Shown: positions 5,544 to 10,839 of the stretch, one piece after another
Numbering within the stretch: the stretch's first letter is position 1
Layout of the letters: each line of letters begins with the position of its first letter
Assembly (NCBI GenBank): GCA_949127695.1
Contig: CASBQH010000116.1
Coordinates: 1 to 10,839 of the forward strand
DNA length: 10,839 bases
DNA from: Synechococcales cyanobacterium PMM_0073
GTDB lineage: Bacteria; Cyanobacteriota; Cyanobacteriia; Elainellales; Elainellaceae
Reading direction: 5' to 3'
Made by a program: the position numbers and the translations under genes
Notes under the pieces: model-generated
Told to the model about the DNA's origin: nothing
Database searches by the model: none
The model's input: only the letters and a program-made list of their open reading frames with translations

Positions 5544-6959
5544 ATGACACAAAGTTTTGGTCTGATCGGTCTGGCCGTAATGGGAGAAAACCTGGCGCTC
5601 AACGTTGAGCGCAACGGGTTCCCAATCACCGTATATAACCGCACGGAAGCTGTCACCCAAAAATTCATGGCAGATCGGGCCGTGGGCAAAAATGTCCATG
5701 CTGCGCTCAGCCTGCCCGAATTTGTGGAGTCGCTAGAGCGTCCGCGCAAAATCATGATCATGGTCAAGGCGGGCGCGCCCGTCGATGCTGTGATCGATCA
5801 GCTGAAGCCGCTGCTGCAAGAAGGCGACATGATCATCGACGGCGGCAACTCGCTCTATACCGACACCGAGCGCCGGGTGAAGGATATGGAGGCGCTCAAC
5901 TTCCGCTTTGTCGGCATGGGCGTCAGCGGCGGCGAAGAGGGCGCGCTGAATGGCCCCAGCCTGATGCCGGGTGGCACCGAAGCCGCCTACAAAGAGATTG
6001 AACCCATTGTCACCAAGATTGCCGCCCAGGTCGATGACGGCCCCTGCGTCACCTATATTGGCCCCGGCGGCGCAGGCCACTACGTCAAGATGGTGCATAA
6101 CGGCATCGAATATGGCGACATGCAGCTGATTGCCGAAGCCTACGACCTGCTGAAAAACGCCGTTGGCCTCAACGCCGCGCAGCTGCACGAAGTGTTCTCC
6201 GAGTGGAACAGCACCCCCGAACTCGACTCCTTTTTGATTGAAATCACCTCCAATATCTTCACCAAAATGGATGACGAAACGGGGCTGCCCCTCGTGGATG
6301 TGATCCTAGATGCCGCTGGCCAAAAAGGCACAGGCCGCTGGACAGTCGAGACAGCGCTAGAGCTAGGCGTGGCGATCCCGACGATTATTGCGGCGGTAAA
6401 TGCCCGGATCATGTCTTCGATCAAAGAGGAGCGGGTGGCGGCTTCGCAGATGCTGACGGGGCCGAGCGGCAAGTATGACGGTGACACCAAAGCCTTTATT
6501 GGCAAGGTGCGTGACGCGCTCTACTGCTCCAAGATCTGCTCCTACGCTCAGGGCATGGCGCTGATTAGCAAAGCCTCGAAAGAAATGTACAACTCGCAGG
6601 TGGATCTGGGTGAATGCGCCCGAATCTGGAAAGGCGGCTGCATTATTCGAGCGGCCTTCCTGGGGCGGATCAAACATGCCTTTGACGAAAACCCCACCCT
6701 GCCCAACCTGCTGCTCGCGCCTGAGTTCAAGCAGACCATCCTCGACCGGCAGCAGGCTTGGCGCGAAGTGCTAATGACTGCGGCTCAGCTCGGCATTCCG
6801 GTGCCTGCCTTCAGCGCCTCGCTTGACTACTTTGACAGCTACCGTCGCGCCAACCTGCCCCAAAACCTGACGCAGGCGCAGCGCGACTACTTCGGCGCTC
6901 ACACCTATGAGCGCACCGACAAGCCCAGGGGCGAAGCCTTTCACGCGGCCTGGTTCTAA
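5544..6959 (+). CDS. gnd: 6-phosphogluconate dehydrogenase, decarboxylating
   Basis: The enzyme converts 6-phosphogluconate and NADP+ to ribulose 5-phosphate, CO2 and NADPH in the oxidative pentose phosphate pathway, the main source of reductant in cyanobacteria in the dark. The 471 residues match the family length. Seen in order: Rossmann motif GLAVMG (9-14), NRT for the NADP phosphate (32-34), the GGNSLYTDTERR segment (100-111), GVSGGEEGA (126-134), catalytic Lys182, Asn186 and Glu189 in HYVKMVHNGIEYGDMQ, and the signature DAAGQKGTGRWT (256-267). The C-terminal tail QRDYFGAHTYER carries the Arg447 and His453 expected to reach the partner's active site in the dimer. The ATG at 5544 gives the normal N-terminus; an in-frame extension to 5487 is rejected. 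GGAG lies 13 bases upstream, so it is a weak ribosome binding site. A hairpin terminator follows. Confidence 0.97.
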   Translation: MTQSFGLIGLAVMGENLALNVERNGFPITVYNRTEAVTQKFMADRAVGKNVHAALSLPEFVESLERPRKIMIMVKAGAPVDAVIDQLKPLLQEGDMIIDGGNSLYTDTERRVKDMEALNFRFVGMGVSGGEEGALNGPSLMPGGTEAAYKEIEPIVTKIAAQVDDGPCVTYIGPGGAGHYVKMVHNGIEYGDMQLIAEAYDLLKNAVGLNAAQLHEVFSEWNSTPELDSFLIEITSNIFTKMDDETGLPLVDVILDAAGQKGTGRWTVETALELGVAIPTIIAAVNARIMSSIKEERVAASQMLTGPSGKYDGDTKAFIGKVRDALYCSKICSYAQGMALISKASKEMYNSQVDLGECARIWKGGCIIRAAFLGRIKHAFDENPTLPNLLLAPEFKQTILDRQQAWREVLMTAAQLGIPVPAFSASLDYFDSYRRANLPQNLTQAQRDYFGAHTYERTDKPRGEAFHAAWF

Positions 6960-6978
6960 GGTTTAGCTGAGATTTGAG

Positions 6979-7011
6979 CTGCGGTGGGCTTGAACCCTCA
7001 CCGCAGTTTTT
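6979..7011 (+). terminator. Rho-independent terminator of gnd
   Basis: CTGCGGTG (6979-6986) pairs perfectly with CACCGCAG (6999-7006), with additional G-C pairs possible inside, and is followed by TTTTTAT. It starts 19 bases after the gnd stop codon. Confidence 0.9.
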
Positions 7012-7030
7012 ATGCCGTCAACCCAGCCAT

Positions 7031-7053
7031 AAAAAACCCCGGACTGGCCGGGG
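7031..7053 (-). terminator. Rho-independent terminator of psbH
   Basis: CCCCGG (7037-7042) and CCGGGG (7048-7053) form a six-pair GC stem around ACTGG. Six A residues at 7031-7036 read as a T tract on the minus strand, placing it 35 bases after the psbH stop codon. Confidence 0.88.
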
Positions 7054-7088
7054 CAATTTATCAACCGAGTGAACTGAAAGCTGAGCGA

Positions 7089-7292
7089 TTAGCCGCCTAA
7101 GCTCGTCCAGTCTGCGCTGACGCCGTTGAGAATCAGCGAGGAGTTGTAGATCTGCAAGATAATGAGCAGAAAAACGAGAAATAGCCCCATGAAAACTCCC
7201 ATCAGCGCCGTAGTGCCCCAGCCGGGAGCCACCTTGCCGTATTCTGAGTTGAGGGGTTTGAGGATATCTCCTAAGCGAGTCCGCTGTGCCAT
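7089..7292 (-). CDS. psbH: Photosystem II reaction centre protein H
   Basis: This 67-residue single-pass thylakoid protein is the small PSII subunit H, which sits next to CP47 and is needed for PSII assembly and electron transfer on the acceptor side. The stromal N-terminus ([20 protein letters not shown], 1-20), the PGWGTT turn (23-28), the membrane helix at about 29-48 and the QIYNSSLIL end are all highly characteristic. The ATG at 7292 is preceded by AAGG with six bases spacing. The length is close to the usual 64-67 residues. It is divergent from psbN across an 81-base AT-rich gap, the classic cyanobacterial arrangement, and has its own terminator downstream. psbB is not in the window. 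Confidence 0.97.
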   Translation of the reverse strand: MAQRTRLGDILKPLNSEYGKVAPGWGTTALMGVFMGLFLVFLLIILQIYNSSLILNGVSADWTSLGG

Positions 7293-7373
7293 GAGTAACC
7301 TTCTAGTAATCTCTAAAGTTTTTAATGATCCGTAATATCATAAGAATAATACTATTAATGAACCTTACTGAAC
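7293..7373. promoter_or_regulatory. Divergent psbH/psbN promoter region
   Basis: This 81-base gap is markedly richer in A and T than its surroundings, mainly 7311-7360, and must drive psbH leftward and psbN rightward. Several -10-like hexamers are present on the + strand (TAATAT 7333-7338, TAATAC 7347-7352), but none is paired with a convincing -35, so individual promoters are not assigned. Confidence 0.4.
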
Positions 7374-7544
7374 ATGCAGCTTGCACTCGCAACAGTTTTT
7401 AGCATTCAAGATCTAGAGCCAGCCACCGCAGCCGTAATAACGATTGGCGTCTTTGTGGTCGCCATTACGGGTTTGGCAGTCTATACGTCGTTTGGGCCAC
7501 CTTCTAATGAGCTAGCCGATCCGTTCGAGGATCACGAAGATTAG
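7374..7544 (+). CDS. psbN: PsbN protein, with N-terminal extension
   Basis: This 56-codon frame encodes PsbN, a single-pass thylakoid protein needed for assembly or repair of photosystem II rather than being a stable subunit. Identification rests on the membrane helix (about 19-37), the near-invariant FGPPS motif (40-44) followed by ELADPF, and the acidic end EDHED. PsbN is normally 43 residues starting M-E-P-A-T. Here the codon at that position (7413-7415) is CTA, not a start codon, so the nearest usable start is the ATG at 7374, which adds 13 residues ([13 protein letters not shown]). No Shine-Dalgarno sequence precedes it. The gene is divergent from psbH, as usual. Identity is firm; the start is uncertain. 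Confidence 0.9.
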   Translation: MQLALATVFSIQDLEPATAAVITIGVFVVAITGLAVYTSFGPPSNELADPFEDHED

Positions 7545-7564
7545 ACGTTGGCACAGCCAGCAGG

Positions 7565-7595
7565 GGCAGGCTTAGATCTATCCCTGCCACGTTTT
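7565..7595 (+). terminator. Probable terminator of psbN
   Basis: GGCAGG (7565-7570) pairs with CCTGCC (7583-7588) across a 12-base loop, followed by ACGTTTT. It starts 21 bases after the psbN stop. The stem is short and the T run modest, so confidence is limited. Confidence 0.5.
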
Positions 7596-7616
7596 CTGCT
7601 AATTTCGGTGATTAAA

Positions 7617-7976
7617 TCAGCTGACCGCGCTGCGGGGAATGCTCTCTAGCGCCTCTTCTTCGGTGTCAAAAATTTCAAATACTGAGTCCATCATGGTCAC
7701 TTCAAACACCAGCTTGGCTTCGGGGTGGACATGACAGATCCGAAAGCTGCCCTTGATTTTATCGGCATCTCGCATTCCGGCCACCAGCGAAGTCAAGCCT
7801 GAACTGTCAATGAAGTTAACCTGCCCCAAATTGACGATGACATGCGGGCTAGTTTTGGAGATGCATTCTTGCAGCTTTAAGCGGAACTGCCAAGCTGTGG
7901 TGATATCAAGCCGCCCGGTGGGGGTGAGTACAACTACGGTTCTGCCGTTTTGAGCTGTACGGATTGTCTGCTCCAT
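7617..7976 (-). CDS. STAS-domain anti-sigma factor antagonist
   Basis: This 119-residue protein is a single STAS domain like SpoIIAA/RsbV. Such proteins bind a partner-switching kinase (anti-sigma factor) when unphosphorylated and are released when a conserved serine is phosphorylated. Seen here: the TGRLDITTA strand-loop (20-28), the VIVNLGQVNFIDSSGL core (46-61) with the target serine in DSSG (Ser58/Ser59, the second most likely the phosphorylated one), and a C-terminal helix after IFDTEEEA. Length is normal for the family. The ATG at 7976 gives the family N-terminus; AGGAAGG lies about 14 bases upstream, too far for a good ribosome binding site. No kinase, phosphatase or sigma factor gene is adjacent, so its partners are unlinked. 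Which pathway it serves cannot be told from this window. Confidence 0.9.
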   Translation of the reverse strand: MEQTIRTAQNGRTVVVLTPTGRLDITTAWQFRLKLQECISKTSPHVIVNLGQVNFIDSSGLTSLVAGMRDADKIKGSFRICHVHPEAKLVFEVTMMDSVFEIFDTEEEALESIPRSAVS

Positions 7977-8128
7977 TAGGGTGTCTAGCCTTCCTGAGGA
8001 CGTAACATCATCTTAAGCCAGTCCTGAGAATCTGCAAGCTGCAAATCAGCGCAAATTCTGCTGTAGAGCTGTGGAGCAATCAGACTAAAAATCTCGGCTC
8101 ATCGCTCGATAGCCTTTAGATTGCCCCC

Positions 8129-8160
8129 AAAACAGCAGATCCGCTCATGCAAGGATCTGC
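8129..8160 (-). terminator. Rho-independent terminator of hemF
   Basis: GCAGATCC (8135-8142) pairs perfectly with GGATCTGC (8153-8160) around a ten-base loop. On the minus strand the stem is followed by TGTTTT (the A residues at 8129-8132). It starts 21 bases after the hemF stop codon. Confidence 0.7.
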
Positions 8161-8181
8161 CTTTAACCAATCCAATTAGCC

Positions 8182-9213
8182 CTACCTGTGCTCTATGCCC
8201 AGCCAGTCTTGAGGTTTGAGAAACGTCTCGTATAGCTCGGCTTCAGGCGTGTTGGCATTGGGCGCAAAGCTATATTCCCAGCGCACCATCGGCGGCAGAG
8301 ACATCAATACAGACTCAATCCGGCCTTTGGTTTGGAGGCCAAAAATCGTGCCCCGGTCATAGACCAGATTAAACTCCACGTAGCGACCGCGCCGATAGAG
8401 CTGAAAATCGCGCTCGCGCTCGCTGTAGGGGGTCTCTCTGCGCCGTTCGGCAATCGGCAGGTAGGCCGGCAAGAAGGCGTTGCCGCAGTCTTGGACAAAG
8501 GCGAAAATTTCTTCCCAGCTGCGCGCGAGTGATCCAACCGACTCGCTGTGGGCTGCGGCAACTCCGGTGGGATCGGGGCCTTGATAGAGCTGGCTGAGGC
8601 CATCTTGGTAGTCGAAAAACACGCCGCCAACGCCGCGCGTTTCTTGGCGATGCTTCAGGTAAAAGTATTCGTCGCACCAGCGCTTGAAGGTGGGGTAATA
8701 GTCGGGGTGATGCGAGTCGCAGGCGGCTTTTAGGGTTTGGTGAAAATGCTTCACGTCTTCTAAAAACGGATAGTAGGGCGTCAGGTCAATGCCGCCGCCA
8801 AACCACCAGACTGGGCCTGCCTCAAAGTAGCGATAGTTGAGGTGAACCGTGGGAATGTAAGGGTTGTGCGGATGCAGCACCATGGAAGTGCCGGTGGCGT
8901 AGAAGCCGTGGCCAGCGGCTTCCGGGCGCTGCACCAAAATTGAAGGCGGCAGATCTTTGCCCCAAACTTCTGAAAAGTTGACGCCGCCCTGCTCTAGCAA
9001 ATTGCCTGCCTTCATCACCCGCGAGCGTCCACCGCCGCCTTCTTCACGCTCCCAGCTGTCTTCATGGAAGCTCTTGCCGCCATCGAGCTGCTCTAGCCCC
9101 TGGCAAATGCTGTCTTGGAGTCCTTTGAGAAAGCTGCCGACGCGCTGACGTGAATCGCTGGGCGGAGCTGAGTGGGTTGCGGTGTTGGACGGGTTAGGAG
9201 CAGTGTTCACCAT
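8182..9213 (-). CDS. hemF: Oxygen-dependent coproporphyrinogen III oxidase
   Basis: HemF oxidatively decarboxylates coproporphyrinogen III to protoporphyrinogen IX with O2, a step shared by haem and chlorophyll synthesis. The 343-residue protein is full length. It carries [10 protein letters not shown] (58-67), [11 protein letters not shown] (75-85), the [20 protein letters not shown] stretch (114-133), [14 protein letters not shown] (136-149), the family signature [13 protein letters not shown] through [13 protein letters not shown] (177-205), and [16 protein letters not shown] (274-289). The first 22 residues are a low-complexity, Ser/Thr/Pro-rich leader, variable in cyanobacterial homologues. 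The ATG at 9213 is taken as the start without a clear Shine-Dalgarno sequence; the next in-frame ATG (residue 67) would remove conserved sequence. It is followed by its own terminator and is probably monocistronic. Confidence 0.97.
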   Translation of the reverse strand: MVNTAPNPSNTATHSAPPSDSRQRVGSFLKGLQDSICQGLEQLDGGKSFHEDSWEREEGGGGRSRVMKAGNLLEQGGVNFSEVWGKDLPPSILVQRPEAAGHGFYATGTSMVLHPHNPYIPTVHLNYRYFEAGPVWWFGGGIDLTPYYPFLEDVKHFHQTLKAACDSHHPDYYPTFKRWCDEYFYLKHRQETRGVGGVFFDYQDGLSQLYQGPDPTGVAAAHSESVGSLARSWEEIFAFVQDCGNAFLPAYLPIAERRRETPYSERERDFQLYRRGRYVEFNLVYDRGTIFGLQTKGRIESVLMSLPPMVRWEYSFAPNANTPEAELYETFLKPQDWLGIEHR

Positions 9214-9351
9214 AGTCTTGCTGTCAGGATCTAACTAAAAATTGCGATATAAGCTATTCCGGATCTAGCCTATACCGAATCGCTGCCTGACTGCTATTAA
9301 CGAATGTAACGAGATGCGGCTGTCACCTGACCTGCCGCGATCCAGACTAGC

Positions 9352-9996
9352 TCAGCTTTTAACTTTGGTCGTCAGCTTGCCCGGTTTACGGCGCGCTAGC
9401 CGCACGGTGTAGGGCAGTACGCCCACCATCAGCGCAAAGGCTTCGTCTGGGATGCAGGCAATGGTATTTTGATCAAAATAGGTTTCAAACTGCGTCAAAA
9501 TCATCTGCGCCCGCTGTAGCGGCAGTGATTTATCTGTGACCTGCTGGGTCAGCTTGATCCACTGTCGCCGAATTAAATAGGCATTTTGGCGCTCTGGGCT
9601 GGAGTTGGGACGCACAAGCGATAGCTTTCCCATGGGGATAACGCCCTGGCAGTCTAAATCGAGATGGCCCCCAATCGCAGCCCCAGGGCCAGCAAATTCG
9701 GTATGAAATGGCTTGCAGAGAATTACGCCATTTCGCTGACGCCCGTTCACCATCCAGACCTGTCCACCGCGAATGTAGTCTAGCAGCTCTTCAGTATTCA
9801 CGCCTTCAAGAATGGGTGGCAGGGAAAGGTTGTCAAGCGGCATGGCTGACAGGTTTGGTTTCAGCGCTGACGAATGATCGGCCTGAGCGTCCAAACGCCG
9901 AGGGTTCCGGGACTGAGCCTCAGGTTCAGGCGCTTTCGGGTCAGGCGCTTTCGGATCAGTTGATTTCAGATCAGCCGCCGGTTTAGCTTGAGTCAC
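9352..9996 (-). CDS. Conserved hypothetical protein with Pro/Lys/Asp-rich N-terminus
   Basis: I do not recognise this 214-residue soluble protein as a named family. Residues 1-50 are low complexity and probably disordered, with the repeat DPKAP-DPKAP-EPEAQ at 14-28. From about 52 on it looks folded: PLDNLSLPPILEGVNTEELL, a beta-rich middle (GQVWMVNGRQRNGVILCKPF, 78-97; GAAIGGHLDLDCQGVIPMG, 105-123) and a helical end containing RRQWIKLTQQV and LQRAQMILTQFETYF. The C-terminus is basic (ARRKPGKLTTKVKS). There is no signal peptide or membrane helix. The start at 9996 is a GTG without a ribosome binding site; the ATG at 9843 (residue 52) would give just the folded part and cannot be excluded. It lies divergent to hom. 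I expect it to be cyanobacterial but could not confirm this. Confidence 0.65.
   Translation of the reverse strand: MTQAKPAADLKSTDPKAPDPKAPEPEAQSRNPRRLDAQADHSSALKPNLSAMPLDNLSLPPILEGVNTEELLDYIRGGQVWMVNGRQRNGVILCKPFHTEFAGPGAAIGGHLDLDCQGVIPMGKLSLVRPNSSPERQNAYLIRRQWIKLTQQVTDKSLPLQRAQMILTQFETYFDQNTIACIPDEAFALMVGVLPYTVRLARRKPGKLTTKVKS
9930..9959. repeat. 15-base tandem repeat inside the 9352-9996 gene
   Basis: Two adjacent 15-base units, GCGCTTTCGGGTCAG (9930-9944) and GCGCTTTCGGATCAG (9945-9959), differ at one base. They encode the DPKAP repeats on the minus strand. The in-frame unit length means slippage would change length without breaking the gene. Confidence 0.75.
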
Positions 9997-10200
9997 TTCA
10001 ACAAAATTAAGCGTGGGGAACGGCAGAAGCCGGACGGGTAGCTACATTTTAGGGTATTCGGCTGAAGCTCGCTCAGTAGAAGCATCAAGAGATGTTGAAG
10101 ATAAGTTCGTTTTGGGCGGCAATTATGAGTTAGAGGTGAAGCAGACAGCCAAATTCAAGATTCAGACGCAGGATCAACCGAGATAGCTCCACCGACAACC

Positions 10201-10217
10201 CCCTACAATAAGTAGGG
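10201..10217. promoter_or_regulatory. Inverted repeat with -10-like box upstream of hom
   Basis: CCCTAC (10201-10206) and GTAGGG (10212-10217) form a perfect inverted repeat around AATAA. It overlaps TACAAT (10204-10209), a good -10 candidate 44 bases before the hom start; no clear -35 is seen. It could be an operator over the promoter. It lacks a T tract, so it is not a terminator. The rest of the 257-base gap holds only one weak short open frame (10013-10186, +). Confidence 0.4.
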
Positions 10218-10253
10218 TAAAACTGGCAGCGGCATTCAAGCGGAGATAGAACT

Positions 10254-10839
10254 GTGGTGTTTAAGGTGGGTTTGTTAGGGCTGGGTACGGTGGGTACTGG
10301 CACCGCAGAGATTCTTTTAAATCCAGCAGGGCGACATCCGCTGCTTCAAGAAATTGCGATCCATCGAGTTGGCGTGCGAGATCTCGACAAACCTCGACCG
10401 CTGGCGCTGCCGCCCAATCTGCTCACCACAGACCTAGAATCAATTGTCACCGATCCAGAGATCGACATTGTGGTAGAGCTGATGGGCGGACTAGAACCTG
10501 CCCGCTCCCTGATGCTGCAAGCGATTGAGCAGGGCAAGCATGTGGTGACAGCCAACAAGGCGGCAATTGCCCGGTACGGCGACGAGATTTTTACAGCAGC
10601 GAATGCAGCGGGCGTCTATGTGCTGCTGGAGGCGGCGGTGGCAGGCGGTATTCCGGTAATTGAGCCGCTGAAGCAGTCACTCTGTGCTAACCGAATTCAG
10701 GCGGTGACTGGCATTATCAACGGTACCACCAACTATATTTTGACCCGGATGCAGGCCGAGGGCAGCGACTTTGAGCCAGTGCTGGCCGACGCTCAGGCAT
10801 TGGGCTATGCCGAAGCTGACCCAACTGCTGATATTGGCG
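10254..10839 (+). CDS. hom: Homoserine dehydrogenase (3' part beyond the window)
   Basis: The first 195 codons of homoserine dehydrogenase are present; the frame runs open to the window edge. The enzyme reduces aspartate 4-semialdehyde to homoserine, the branch point to threonine and methionine. Visible are the NAD(P)-binding GLGTVGTG (9-16), VVELMGGLEPAR (73-84), HVVTANKAAIA (96-106), EAAVAGGIPVI (126-136), GIINGTTNYIL (153-163) and LGYAEADPTADI (183-194). By comparison with the yeast enzyme, Glu187 corresponds to a substrate-binding glutamate; the catalytic Asp/Lys pair would lie just past the edge. The start is the first of two GTG codons (10254), with GGAG eight bases before it. The N-terminus is that of a monofunctional enzyme without a fused aspartokinase; the ACT domain expected at the C-terminus cannot be checked here. 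Confidence 0.95.
   Translation, partial: MVFKVGLLGLGTVGTGTAEILLNPAGRHPLLQEIAIHRVGVRDLDKPRPLALPPNLLTTDLESIVTDPEIDIVVELMGGLEPARSLMLQAIEQGKHVVTANKAAIARYGDEIFTAANAAGVYVLLEAAVAGGIPVIEPLKQSLCANRIQAVTGIINGTTNYILTRMQAEGSDFEPVLADAQALGYAEADPTADIG

Noticed and set aside
5733..6188. 151-codon minus-strand frame and neighbours at 6140-6739
   Set aside because: Antisense to gnd, produced by its codon bias; no independent support.
9322..9345. GCGGC/GCCGC inverted repeat between hemF and the 9352-9996 gene
   Set aside because: Five pairs around a 13-base loop and no T tract on either strand; could be chance in GC-rich sequence.

Overview
The window is chromosomal DNA from a cyanobacterium, probably a filamentous or Leptolyngbya-like one (the genus is inference only). 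The evidence is psbH and psbN lying divergently side by side, an oxygen-dependent coproporphyrinogen oxidase (hemF), a DUF1823 protein (a family I know only from cyanobacteria), and a 2-oxoglutarate decarboxylase / succinate-semialdehyde dehydrogenase pair that forms the cyanobacterial bypass of the TCA cycle. I saw no copy of the HIP1 octamer GCGATCGC, which is very frequent in many but not all cyanobacteria.

Layout. Positions 1-1010 are accessory in character: a single-ORF fusion of a DUF433 antitoxin-like domain to a DUF5615 PIN-like domain (+), facing a small HicB-type antitoxin gene (-) whose upstream partner survives only as a 5'-truncated reading frame. Positions 1019-4059 hold a minus-strand operon: gabD-type dehydrogenase first, then a ThDP-dependent decarboxylase that automatic annotation would probably call acetolactate synthase. 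Divergent from it is a DUF1823 gene with a clear terminator, then a small membrane protein gene on the minus strand. A 454-base gene-free stretch (5090-5543) follows; it holds two sets of short direct repeats and a textbook NtcA-type promoter pattern in front of gnd (6-phosphogluconate dehydrogenase). Back-to-back terminators separate gnd from the convergent psbH. psbN, too short for most ORF callers, lies divergent to psbH and seems to have lost its usual start codon. Next come a stand-alone STAS-domain anti-sigma-factor antagonist, hemF and an unrecognised 214-residue protein, all on the minus strand, and finally the first 195 codons of homoserine dehydrogenase (hom, +), cut by the window edge.

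Functionally the core genes are housekeeping: carbon flow (2-oxoglutarate to succinate, oxidative pentose phosphate pathway), photosystem II biogenesis, tetrapyrrole synthesis and threonine/methionine synthesis. I do not see a large undescribed system. The points most worth following are the NtcA-like gnd promoter with its upstream repeat array, the orphan HicB with a broken partner, the one-chain DUF433-DUF5615 fusion with a possible internal start, and the displaced psbN start.
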